Below are positions 1 to 8,627 of a stretch of DNA of 64,000 bases, one piece after another. The stretch is taken from positions 372,001 to 436,000 of the forward strand of contig NZ_VKKU01000002.1 in assembly GCF_007280415.1 (NCBI RefSeq). The letters are read 5' to 3'. The DNA comes from Sphingorhabdus contaminans. Lineage in GTDB: Bacteria > Pseudomonadota > Alphaproteobacteria > Sphingomonadales > Sphingomonadaceae. A program made the translations under genes and the position numbers. The notes beneath the pieces are model-generated. The model did no database searches. It was not told where the DNA came from and saw nothing but the letters and a program-made list of their open reading frames with translations. Numbering within the stretch: the stretch's first letter is position 1; each line of letters begins with the position of its first letter.

Positions 1-2
1 CA

Positions 3-818
3 GATGAGGATTCCTCGCCCGAAAGCTGGCGATTATCGACGGGCCTGAATTATTCGTCGAGAAGCTATGGCGAGATTGACGACACGAAGGTCGTATCGGC
101 GCCCGTCGGCCTCAAATACACCAAAGGCAATTTCAGCATCCGGGTTTCGGTACCCTATGTCCGGGTGGACGGGCCGGGCTCGCTTGTTCAAACGCCCGAA
201 GGTTCAGGCAGCGGCTCCAATAGCGGCTCGGGACGATCGGGGAACAGCGGTCATGGAAGCTCCAATTCGGGTTCCGGAAATTCCGGTTCCGGTGGCGTTG
301 AAATTGACGACAGCACCGGCGTTCCGGTCAGCTCCAAGCGAAGCGGTTTTGGCGACGTTGTTATTTCGGCGACCTATTCCTTTGATCTGGGTTCGGATTT
401 CTACATTGATGCAACCGGCAAGGTCAAAGTACCGACCGCATCGACGGCAAAGCGACTGGGTACGGGCGAAGTTGATGTGACTACCGGTCTTGATTTTGTG
501 AAATCAATCGGCCCGGCAACCTTCTACATTCACGGCCGCCGCAGATTTGCCGGAAAGCCAACCGGCTCGCTGATCCGCAGCACATGGGGTGCAGGTGGGG
601 GAGCGAGTATCAAGGCCGGCGATACCATCACGCTGGGCGCGGACTATGACTGGCAGGAGGCTACTTTTGCCGGCAATCCCGCAAATAGCGATGTGACCGC
701 CTGGGCCAGTGCGCGCCTGAACAGCAAGATGAACCTGTCCATATTCGGTTCCACCGGGCTCAACAGCAACAGCGCCGATTTCGCCGGCGGCATCGGGTTG
801 AGCATCAAGCTCAACTAA
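3..818 (+). CDS. Outer-membrane beta-barrel protein, C-terminal part (partial gene)
   Basis: The reading frame is open from the window edge, so the true start lies upstream; an internal GTG at 165 is unlikely to be the start because the frame before it reads as good protein. The visible ~271 residues alternate polar and hydrophobic residues like beta strands and end in GIGLSIKLN, typical of an outer-membrane barrel terminus. The layout resembles the transporter-like or phenol-degradation MetA-type barrel family, but I cannot assign a substrate. A Gly/Ser/Asn low-complexity stretch encoded at about 190-300 looks like a surface loop. The gene converges on the glycan operon and ends just before a strong terminator. 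Confidence 0.55.
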   Translation, partial: DEDSSPESWRLSTGLNYSSRSYGEIDDTKVVSAPVGLKYTKGNFSIRVSVPYVRVDGPGSLVQTPEGSGSGSNSGSGRSGNSGHGSSNSGSGNSGSGGVEIDDSTGVPVSSKRSGFGDVVISATYSFDLGSDFYIDATGKVKVPTASTAKRLGTGEVDVTTGLDFVKSIGPATFYIHGRRRFAGKPTGSLIRSTWGAGGGASIKAGDTITLGADYDWQEATFAGNPANSDVTAWASARLNSKMNLSIFGSTGLNSNSADFAGGIGLSIKLN

Positions 819-839
819 ACGCGCGCTTTCGGGCACAGC

Positions 840-881
840 AAAAAGGCAGCTGGCAACGGACATGTTGCCAGCTGCCTTTTT
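840..881. terminator. Bidirectional rho-independent terminator
   Basis: A perfect stem pairs AAAAGGCAGCTGGCAAC (841-857) with its complement (864-880) around a six-base loop. A run of A precedes it and a run of T follows it, so it can stop transcription on both strands. It sits between two convergent genes. Confidence 0.9.
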
Positions 882-890
882 TGTGCCGGT

Positions 891-2198
891 TCAGAAACGG
901 AAGACGACACGGATCTTGGCAAGGATGGCGTCTTTCGATCCGCTTTCAAAACCCTTGCCGGGCATGAACCAGCCGACCTTTGCCTCCAACGCCAAGGGCT
1001 TTGCCAGGCGGGTGGAAAAGGCAAGGTCGATTTCGGTGCCAATATCGCGGTCGTCGCCGGTAAGCTCTGCCGAAATAGGCGAACCGCGGACATCATCATC
1101 GTCGCGCTTGGCCTGACGGTACCGGTGACCGATAAGTTCCAGGGAGCTGGAAGCGGTGGGCCGGATACCCAGCCCGAGCGTCAATATCTCGATGTTCGAC
1201 AGGTCGGGATCAAGCGCCTCACCATAATAGCGCACGTTGCCGAGGCCGGTGATGCGGTCTTCATTGTCCTGCAGTCCCGTCTGCCGGAAGGAGCGGTCTG
1301 TCGTCGCATCCCCACCGCCTGTTGCGTGGGCGTAGCCGGCAAACAGCGACGGTTTGGCCGGAAGCGGAAGGTGCCAGATCAGTCCGGCGTCTATCGCACG
1401 GGCGCGCAGCTTGCGCGTGCCGGAAGTGCCGCTCTGCCGGGCGAGTTCCAGCCAGTGTCCGATCTGCCCCGTCCGCCCTTCGGACTGGATGCCGATGGTC
1501 AGCGGGCTGAGGTTGGTGGCCCGCAGGTCGTTCTGCTTGATGGCATAGGCAGACAGATCCCAATCGCGGGTGACTTCATATTCGGCGTGGAATATCCAGT
1601 TATCGAACTTGCGCCGCACCGGTTCCTTTTTCAGCAGATTGGCCCGCAGCAATTCCTCCCGCCCCCACATGGCCTCGATCCGCCATTGGCGATGGTCATA
1701 AGCGACGCGGATACCGTCAAGGCGGCTGTCATATAGCCATTCGCGGCCATCCTCGACATCCTGCCGGCCAAGCTGAAGCTGGAAATCCTTCGCGAGGAAA
1801 TCATCGAACAAAATGTTCAGTTCGCGTATTTCCAGCCGCTCGATCGAGTTCCACTTTCCCGTCCGCCGGTCAAGGTCGAAACCTGCCTCGACCGATGCGA
1901 CAATCTCGATATCGTCATCGGGTGTATACAGCATGTCAACGCGCGCCTCCGGCTGGATGCGGGTCTCGGAATCATTGGTCAACCGGTCGAGATCGACATC
2001 ATCCAGAAAACTGCCTTCAATCGTCAGCCGGGCACTCAGCTGCAGATCATCTTCTTCGTTCAGCTTGACCGTGTTGTCGCCAAACAGGCTTTCGTCCGGA
2101 ACCGTCGCCTTGGTCTGGGCCTGCGCGTCGGAAATGGGCAAGAAAGTGGCGTTGGCCATGCAAAAGGCAAAGCCCATGCCGAAAGATTTGCGGATCAT
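891..2198 (-). CDS. Alginate-export (AlgE-like) family outer-membrane porin
   Basis: A 435-aa protein with a signal peptide (about residues 1-28, ending near SDAQAQ) and the strand-rich pattern of the alginate export porin family (AlgE, PF13372 type), including LGRQDVEDGREWLYD and a terminal aromatic KIRVVFRF. Family members form 18-stranded barrels that pass anionic polysaccharide through the outer membrane. The start at 2198 is chosen because AGGAG lies six bases upstream and ATGA overlaps the stop of the preceding kinase-like gene. It is the last gene of a six-gene operon, so it probably exports that operon's product. No other alginate genes are visible, so the cargo need not be alginate. 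Confidence 0.75.
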   Translation of the reverse strand: MIRKSFGMGFAFCMANATFLPISDAQAQTKATVPDESLFGDNTVKLNEEDDLQLSARLTIEGSFLDDVDLDRLTNDSETRIQPEARVDMLYTPDDDIEIVASVEAGFDLDRRTGKWNSIERLEIRELNILFDDFLAKDFQLQLGRQDVEDGREWLYDSRLDGIRVAYDHRQWRIEAMWGREELLRANLLKKEPVRRKFDNWIFHAEYEVTRDWDLSAYAIKQNDLRATNLSPLTIGIQSEGRTGQIGHWLELARQSGTSGTRKLRARAIDAGLIWHLPLPAKPSLFAGYAHATGGGDATTDRSFRQTGLQDNEDRITGLGNVRYYGEALDPDLSNIEILTLGLGIRPTASSSLELIGHRYRQAKRDDDDVRGSPISAELTGDDRDIGTEIDLAFSTRLAKPLALEAKVGWFMPGKGFESGSKDAILAKIRVVFRF

Positions 2199-4408
2199 TG
2201 GGGACTCCTGCGGTAAAGGGGTAATGTGTGAACATGTGCCTGGCACAGCTCCAGCAAGGCGGGTGCGCTTGCCTGGCGTTCGGGCATGCGGTCGCTGATT
2301 TCGAGCAAGCGGACGAACGAGAGAAATTCGTAGATGGCTATATTTTCAGGCCGGATGGCGGGATTTTCCCGGCAGGCGCTACGGACGAACTGCCTTTGCC
2401 AATCGGCAAATCTTTCGGGGTCATTCCATGCGCGCAGTGCCCATTCTGTCAGGTGAGCGTTGAAATTTCCGATATCGAGTGCGGGGTCGCCGAGGCACAG
2501 CAAATCAAGATCGATAAGATAAAGATCCGCGCCATCGTGAAGCAGATGATCGTGATAGAAATCGCGGTGTATGGGCCCGTGGGCAACCGGCAAAAGGCAT
2601 CCCGCCCGCGCTTCTGCGGCATGGCGTATGTCGGCCACAGCCGGGGCCCATTCGGGACGCCGTTCGGCCAGCATGGTCAGGCGCTGGTCCAATATAGCGA
2701 GTTCATCGGCAATCATATGACGCCGCAGCGGACGCACGCCGGACTTGTGCAATGCCGCAATGGCCCGCGCCGCATCCCCTGCATCGCAAGTCAGCGTTGA
2801 AAAGGCTTTGCCGGGAACCTTTGCCTGTATCCACATGGCGAGATGCGGAACAAGGGCGATGGGTTCTGCCACCCGGGCGCCCGATTGTCCGTCCGGACCA
2901 AAGCCATTGTTCCAAAGTTCCTGCTGCACCGCAAAGCTGCGGCTGTCGGCACCCTTTGCGCGGATTTTTCCGAAAGCGGTGAAGGCACGACCGTCAGAAT
3001 CGCGCAGTGCATAAGACACCAGACAGCGGCGGCCGGGCTTGTGCCGGACGAGATGTGCCGCCTCGACACGCCCGCCATAGCCCGCCTGCGCCAAGGCGCG
3101 GGTGACCGCGACCGGATCCAAAGCTGCGCCAAGTTGCGGCATGGCAGGGTCATCAGGACAGTCTTGCAGGGCAGCAGTAACCGGACACAAGGCCTCTGCC
3201 TGAGCCAGCATCGCGGCTATCGCCGTGGGCCAGTCCGCCTGCCGTTCGCGGAATGGCCGTGTGGCAAGGCGGAGCAACCCCAAGGCCATTTGCGCATCCA
3301 GATCACGCATCGAAAGCGAACCGCCCTGTGCGCGGTAGCCATCCACCAGCGCATCGCGAAAGGCGTCGCATGCGGCTTTGGGCAAGCCGTCCGCCATCAG
3401 ATGGGCGAGCATATTGCCGAGATCCCATGCAGCGGGACCAGACACCGCCTCGTCAAAGTCGACGCAGATCGTGTCGGTCCCCTGCAACAAAAATTGCTCC
3501 AGATGGCAGTCGCCATGCAGCGCGACCGGTTCGGTACCGGTGTCGAGGGCCGAGGATATGGCATCGGCAAGCGCAAGGGCGCGTTTCCCAAGCCCAGGGC
3601 GAAGAGCCGCAATATCAGAGGCCAGAAAGCGTGCGCTCGCCTGTTGTTCGCCGAGGGTGAGGCGGCGAAGGCCGGTGGCCGGCTGGCGATGCAGGGACGC
3701 AAGCGCCCATCCGATCTGGCGGGCATTTTCCGGCGTTGCTCGCGCAGCAACGCCGGATACCCAGCGGCTGACGACAGCGCCATGCCGGTCCGAGCAGGAA
3801 AGAAATTCGGGAATTTTGAGCGCGCCTGACGAGGCAAAAATCTGCGCCGCATCAAGCGCGCGCGCATAGCTTTCGGCGCTATGCAGTTTCAGCACCGCAA
3901 CAGGCTGGTCCTGATACCGGACTTGCGCGACAAAGCGACGGCCCGGGCGATAACGCAAGGGAATGATCGTGGCCTCGCGCGGCAGTCCGAGTTTCGCCAG
4001 AAGCGGGCCCTGCGCCTCTGCACTCGCCACACGCCACAGCCGTTTCAATTGCGGGTCATTGGGAAAGCACGCCATGCTCAGCGCAAGTTCGGGAAAGAGG
4101 ATACGGCCCGCGCCAAAGGGCCCGTCAATGCCCTGCTTTTGGGTTACCTTGGCCAGCTTGTCCGCAGCATCCCTTGGCCGCGCGGTAAAGGTGAGCCAGG
4201 TCGGCGTGCCATTCACCGACAGGGCAAAACCGGCAACGCAACTGGTTCCGGGTTTGTAGCGCAGATAGATGGACGTCAATGTATCCAGCACCAGATGCGC
4301 AAAGCGGTGGCGCAGGAAATCAAGCAGGGCCGCAGGGTCGAGCAGCAACTCCAGTCCGGGCAAGCCCGGGTCGCGATCGACCAGTTCCCGATCAGCCATA
4401 GAGAGCAT
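2195..4408 (-). CDS. Tandem phosphotransferase (APH/choline-kinase fold) protein
   Basis: A 737-aa cytoplasmic protein with two kinase-fold halves. The first has the loop HGDCHLEQ followed by ICVDFDEA; the second has HRDFYHDH followed by LIDLD. These match the catalytic and metal-binding motifs of the aminoglycoside phosphotransferase family (PF01636), except that the usual Asn is Gln in one half and His in the other. Family members phosphorylate small hydroxylated substrates such as sugars, aminoglycosides or choline. The ATG at 4408 has GGGGAGG six bases upstream and overlaps the ABC transporter gene by 17 bases. Context suggests a sugar or lipid-linked glycan substrate; this is inference. 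Confidence 0.7.
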   Translation of the reverse strand: MLSMADRELVDRDPGLPGLELLLDPAALLDFLRHRFAHLVLDTLTSIYLRYKPGTSCVAGFALSVNGTPTWLTFTARPRDAADKLAKVTQKQGIDGPFGAGRILFPELALSMACFPNDPQLKRLWRVASAEAQGPLLAKLGLPREATIIPLRYRPGRRFVAQVRYQDQPVAVLKLHSAESYARALDAAQIFASSGALKIPEFLSCSDRHGAVVSRWVSGVAARATPENARQIGWALASLHRQPATGLRRLTLGEQQASARFLASDIAALRPGLGKRALALADAISSALDTGTEPVALHGDCHLEQFLLQGTDTICVDFDEAVSGPAAWDLGNMLAHLMADGLPKAACDAFRDALVDGYRAQGGSLSMRDLDAQMALGLLRLATRPFRERQADWPTAIAAMLAQAEALCPVTAALQDCPDDPAMPQLGAALDPVAVTRALAQAGYGGRVEAAHLVRHKPGRRCLVSYALRDSDGRAFTAFGKIRAKGADSRSFAVQQELWNNGFGPDGQSGARVAEPIALVPHLAMWIQAKVPGKAFSTLTCDAGDAARAIAALHKSGVRPLRRHMIADELAILDQRLTMLAERRPEWAPAVADIRHAAEARAGCLLPVAHGPIHRDFYHDHLLHDGADLYLIDLDLLCLGDPALDIGNFNAHLTEWALRAWNDPERFADWQRQFVRSACRENPAIRPENIAIYEFLSFVRLLEISDRMPERQASAPALLELCQAHVHTLPLYRRSPQ

Positions 4409-6236
4409 GGACGCCTCCCCTGCCGAAAGGACTGCGATCGGCCTGCATCGCGGAAAATACGCCGCCTTTCGCCAACAACTCCTGCGGCGTACCCTGCTCG
4501 GCAACCCGTCCGTCGCTGAGGACCAGAATACGGTCGGCATTGGCGGCAGACGCCATGTCGTGCGTAATCATGATGACCGTCGCCCGCCGGGAAAGGCGGT
4601 GGATAGCCTCATTGATCAGCGCTTCATTGTCGGGATCGAGACCATTGGTCGGCTCGTCAAAGACAAGGATCGGGCAGCCACGCAGCGCGGCGCGGGCGAT
4701 AGCGATCCGCTGCCTTTGCCCCATCGACAAGGATGCCCCGCGCTCGGCCAGTACCGTGTCATAGCCTTCGGGCATCATCGATATGAATTCATGGGCACCC
4801 GCCAATATCGCTGCTGCCGTGATATCCGCACTGCTCGCATTGGGGCGTGCCAGCGCGATATTTTCGCGCACGGTGTCGGCCAGAAAGAAATTGTCCTGCT
4901 GCACCACCGCAACCTGTCCGCGCAGCGACGCGAGGGTCAGATCGGAAATATCATGTCCGTCAATCTGGATCGTGCCGCCCGACGGCTGGTAAAGGCGCAG
5001 CAGCAGGCTGGCGATCGTGCTTTTACCCGTCCCCGAAGGCCCGACCAGCGCAACCAGTTCGCGAGGCGCAATGTCGCAGGTAAAGCCGTTTAGTACCTTG
5101 CGGCCATTGGGGTAGGCAAAGGAAATCTGGTTGAAGCTTATATGCCCGGAAAAACGCGGTGCCATATAGGCGTGGGGAGCTTCACAAATCTGCGGTTCTT
5201 CCTCAAGCAGATCGGCAATACGTTCGCCTGCCGCGGTTGCTTTGGCGATGCGGCTGGAATTTTTGGCAAAGTCGCGGACAGGGCGGAAGGTGTTTTTAAG
5301 ATAGGTCAGAAAGACGACCAGATCGCCAGCCGTCAATTCACCCCGCAACACGAGCACCGCGCCATACCACAGCGTCAGGGCGGTTGAGAGCCCAGCGATC
5401 AGATCGGTTGCACGCTCCAGACTCGCAGAGAGCCTTTTGGCCTTCACCCCGTCGGTCAGCGCACCGTCATTTTTTGCGGCAAATGCTCCGGCCATCCGGC
5501 TTTCGAGCGACAGGGCCTGCACTACGCGAATACCACCCAATGCCTCGGCCGTGGTTGCCGCAATACTGCCTTCGCGCTTGCGCTGTTCACGGCTGACCTG
5601 CTGTATCCGGCCGCCGAGCCGGACGGTTGCAAGGGCGAGCAGCGGGAGCGGCGCCAGTGCCACCAGCGCCAGCCGCCAGTCCAGAACCAGCATCACCCCC
5701 GCCATGCTGACAAGGATCAGCACATTGGTGGCAAAGGGCAGCATGGCGGTCACCATCGCCTCGCGCATCGAGGATACATCGTTGACCACACGCATTGTGA
5801 GATCGCCCGTCCGCGTGGTTTCATGGAAGGCCAGCGACAGGCGCTGCAAATGGCAATAAAGATCGTGCCGCAACTGGCCCAGAACGCGCGACCCCGTCAG
5901 CGCAAAGCCGACCGTGGCGAGATATTCGCATAATGCGCGAAGGCCGACGCTGAGCAGGACAAGTCCAGCGCACAGGACCAGCAACGTCATCGGTGCAAGT
6001 GCGTCAAGTGCGGCAATTCCGCTGCTAGCCGCAGGGGTGCTTGCGACCACATGGTCGATCACGATTTTCAGCGGCCAGGGTTCCACAAGGCGCAGCACGG
6101 TCGCACCGATCAATGCGAGGCCCGCGCCCAGTGCGAGCCGACGTTGGGCACGCAGATAGGGCACGACATGGCGGTACACGCGCGCGAGGCCGGTGCGCAA
6201 TTCGCCGAAACGGACGGGAGAACGCCGCCGTTTCAA
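4392..6236 (-). CDS. ABC exporter, fused permease and ATPase
   Basis: A 614-aa half-transporter of the MsbA/lipid-exporter type. The N-terminal ~330 residues form an ABC type-1 transmembrane domain (hydrophobic segments near residues 35-55, 70-95, 150-185 and 255-300). The C-terminal ATPase has Walker A GPSGTGKST, signature LSMGQRQRIAIARA and Walker B ILVFDEPTNGLD. It would work as a homodimer at the inner membrane, exporting a lipid, glycolipid or glycan. The start ATG overlaps the stop of the upstream glycosyltransferase (ATGA). Given its neighbours, it likely moves the product toward the AlgE-like outer-membrane porin. Confidence 0.85.
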   Translation of the reverse strand: MKRRRSPVRFGELRTGLARVYRHVVPYLRAQRRLALGAGLALIGATVLRLVEPWPLKIVIDHVVASTPAASSGIAALDALAPMTLLVLCAGLVLLSVGLRALCEYLATVGFALTGSRVLGQLRHDLYCHLQRLSLAFHETTRTGDLTMRVVNDVSSMREAMVTAMLPFATNVLILVSMAGVMLVLDWRLALVALAPLPLLALATVRLGGRIQQVSREQRKREGSIAATTAEALGGIRVVQALSLESRMAGAFAAKNDGALTDGVKAKRLSASLERATDLIAGLSTALTLWYGAVLVLRGELTAGDLVVFLTYLKNTFRPVRDFAKNSSRIAKATAAGERIADLLEEEPQICEAPHAYMAPRFSGHISFNQISFAYPNGRKVLNGFTCDIAPRELVALVGPSGTGKSTIASLLLRLYQPSGGTIQIDGHDISDLTLASLRGQVAVVQQDNFFLADTVRENIALARPNASSADITAAAILAGAHEFISMMPEGYDTVLAERGASLSMGQRQRIAIARAALRGCPILVFDEPTNGLDPDNEALINEAIHRLSRRATVIMITHDMASAANADRILVLSDGRVAEQGTPQELLAKGGVFSAMQADRSPFGRGGVHALYG

Positions 6237-7384
6237 CAGGCGACCCTTTCCCCGGCCTGTGCCAGAATCCGGCGCGCGACACTATCCCAACCCAGTTCGG
6301 CCAAGGCATGGTCACGTGCCGCCGACCCAAGACGCGTCCGGCTGTCAGGAGAGCGGATGAGCTCGGCCAATGCATGGGCAAGCGCATCCCTGTCACCCGC
6401 AGGGCAGAGCAGGCCCGTCGCGCCATGCCGAACCAGTCCGTCAATATCGCCGATCCGGCTGGCAACGACCGCCCGGCCAGCGGCCATATATTCCATGACC
6501 TTGAGCGGCGAGAAATAGAAGTCAGCAAGATCGGGATAGGGCGCGACGGCGATATCCATCCGCGCAAGCAATGCCGGTATCGCGGCCGGTGCCACGGCAC
6601 CTGTCAATTCCGTGCGGTTTGCAAGGTCGCGTTCGGCCAGAGCACGTTCCAGGCCTTCGCGTTCTGGGCCATCACCGACGAGCAATAGACGGAATGGCAA
6701 ATCCTGCGCTTTCAACATGGCGGCGGCATCGACTAGGATATCCAAACCGTGCCAGGGCTTCAGCGTGCCGACAAAGCCGATGACCGGTTCGGCATGGTGC
6801 GGGTTGAACGAAGGCACAAAGCGGGCAGCGTCCACGCCATTGGCGATGATGTCGATTTTCGCACTTTCGACGACTTCGCGTTTCAACCAGTTGGCAACAC
6901 CGGTGGATACCGCAACAATCCGGTTCGCGGCACCAAAGGCTTCACCGGACAGCATTTCGGCAAGTTCGCGGTGGACCAGTGCACGATGTGTTGCCTGTTC
7001 TTCCACCAGCGGGGCGTTGACTTCCAGCACGGAAGGCACCGCATTTTGTTGCGCCCACTTTACCGCCGCGCTGCTCCACAGGGCGTAGCGTTCATACAGC
7101 ATGTCGAACGGACCGTGGGCATCAAGAAGCGGTGCAATGGCGGCATCCAGATGGACAAGTTCCAGTTCGCGCTCGGACCCTCCGGCAGAGATTGGCTTTG
7201 CGAGCTCGACGCAGCGTAAACCTGCAAGATCGGCCGGTGCCTCTCCGCCCCAGCGCCGGGCAAAAAGGGTCACGCCATGGCCGAGCCGGCTTAAAGCCCG
7301 GACGATTTCCTGGACGTGGATGGAGCATCCCTTCGTCCCGAATACCGGCACGCCGGGATCGGCGCAGATATAGGCGATGCGCAT
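6233..7384 (-). CDS. Glycosyltransferase family 4 protein
   Basis: A 383-aa GT-B fold enzyme. The N-terminal half has the acceptor-side Rossmann fold with the Gly-rich start VFGTKGCSIHVQEIVRAL. The C-terminal half has the donor-binding pattern FVGTLKPWHGLDIL and the family motif FSPLKVMEYMAAGRAVV, with the second Glu of the EX7E motif in KVMEYMAAG. The family (GT4) transfers sugars from nucleotide-sugar donors with retention of configuration. It starts five bases after the preceding glycosyltransferase stop and overlaps the ABC transporter start, so it is translated as part of the operon. The acceptor is unknown. Confidence 0.85.
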   Translation of the reverse strand: MRIAYICADPGVPVFGTKGCSIHVQEIVRALSRLGHGVTLFARRWGGEAPADLAGLRCVELAKPISAGGSERELELVHLDAAIAPLLDAHGPFDMLYERYALWSSAAVKWAQQNAVPSVLEVNAPLVEEQATHRALVHRELAEMLSGEAFGAANRIVAVSTGVANWLKREVVESAKIDIIANGVDAARFVPSFNPHHAEPVIGFVGTLKPWHGLDILVDAAAMLKAQDLPFRLLLVGDGPEREGLERALAERDLANRTELTGAVAPAAIPALLARMDIAVAPYPDLADFYFSPLKVMEYMAAGRAVVASRIGDIDGLVRHGATGLLCPAGDRDALAHALAELIRSPDSRTRLGSAARDHALAELGWDSVARRILAQAGERVAC

Positions 7385-7389
7385 CGCTG

Positions 7390-8607
7390 TTATCCCGCCA
7401 CGCGCCGCAATGCGACCGTTGCGGCGCGGGCGGAAAAGAAATTACGAAGATAGGCGGCATTCTGGTCAACGTCGAAATCACGCTCGATCATTGCACGGGC
7501 CTGGGAAGCCAGCCGTTCGCGCATTGCCGGATTTTCAAGGACGAGACCAAGGGCCTCGGCAAGAGCCTCGGGGTTGCGCTGTTCAATGCAGAGGCCGGTT
7601 GTCCCGTGTTTCACCACTTCGGGAACGCCGGTCACATCGGTCGACACACAGGGCGTGCCCAGTGCCATTGCCTCGACAAGCACGGTCGGCAGACCGTCAC
7701 GGTCGCCATCATCGGCAACGATGCAGGGCAGCGCGCTGACGCCGGCGGATTGCAGGGCTGTGATGACATTCGGACGGGGCAAGGCGCCTGCGAGCCGGAC
7801 CTTGCCGGTAAGGCCGCGGTCTTCGATACGTTGCTCAAGGTCGGCGCGTTGCGGGCCGTCGCCGATAATCTCGCAGGTAAATTCCTGCCCCCGGGCGTGC
7901 AGCAGGGCGCAGGCTTCGACCAGCGTGGCAAAGCCCTTTTTTTCAACAAGGCGTCCCACGGCAACAATATGCTTGGGACGGGCCACCGGAGACGAATAGG
8001 GAAATTCATCCAGCCACAGGCCATTGTAGATGCGCTGCACATGCGGGGGGTGGAACCCGTAGGTGGTCGCAAGATAGTCCACATTGAAGTCCGAGACCGT
8101 CACCACCGCTTCGGCATCCGCCAGTTTCGGATGCAATTTCAGGGGGTCGATATCGGCGTGGAAAATGTCCTTTGCATGGGCGGTTACGCTATAGCCAATG
8201 CCGGCAAAGCGGGCGGCCATGCGGGCAACTGTCGTGGCGACGGTGGCAAAATGGGCGTGCAAATGGGTTATACCCGCCTTGCGGGCGGCGATTGCCAGAT
8301 GGATCGACTGTAGCACGTCAGGCAATTCTTCGCTGCGGAACGCTTCCAGATTTTCCCAGAAACGCGGCAGCGACTTCGCACCATCCTTCAGCGCCGACCA
8401 CAGACCTTCCGCCTTGGGCGTGCTGTCCGAAATATAATGCACCGGCGAACGCACCTGGCCCAGGATCGACTGGAAATAAGGCTCGTTCACCCGCCGCACG
8501 GCAAAGATTTGGACCGGAACCCCTGCCCGTTCATGGGCCAGAATCTCGTTGACGATGAACGTTTCCGAAAAACGGGGATAGCGTTTGACGACATAGCCGA
8601 TATGCAT
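7390..8607 (-). CDS. Glycosyltransferase family 4 (colanic acid WcaL-like) protein
   Basis: A 405-aa GT-B glycosyltransferase starting MHIGYVVKRYPRFSETFI. The SETF element near the N-terminus is typical of GT4 enzymes in exopolysaccharide operons. The C-terminal half has VGRLVEKKGFATLVEAC and the donor-site segment DGLPTVLVEAMALGTPCV. The ATG at 8607 is preferred over upstream possibilities because family proteins begin here and AAAGGA lies about nine bases upstream. The next gene follows after five bases. It probably adds one sugar to the same product as the other two glycosyltransferases of the operon. Confidence 0.85.
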   Translation of the reverse strand: MHIGYVVKRYPRFSETFIVNEILAHERAGVPVQIFAVRRVNEPYFQSILGQVRSPVHYISDSTPKAEGLWSALKDGAKSLPRFWENLEAFRSEELPDVLQSIHLAIAARKAGITHLHAHFATVATTVARMAARFAGIGYSVTAHAKDIFHADIDPLKLHPKLADAEAVVTVSDFNVDYLATTYGFHPPHVQRIYNGLWLDEFPYSSPVARPKHIVAVGRLVEKKGFATLVEACALLHARGQEFTCEIIGDGPQRADLEQRIEDRGLTGKVRLAGALPRPNVITALQSAGVSALPCIVADDGDRDGLPTVLVEAMALGTPCVSTDVTGVPEVVKHGTTGLCIEQRNPEALAEALGLVLENPAMRERLASQARAMIERDFDVDQNAAYLRNFFSARAATVALRRVAG

Positions 8608-8627
8608 CGGGTTGATTCCTTTCCGGT

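Noticed and set aside
2843-3829. Long plus-strand frame opposite the tandem kinase gene
   Set aside because: No domain pattern, no ribosome site, and fully antisense to a gene with clear kinase motifs.
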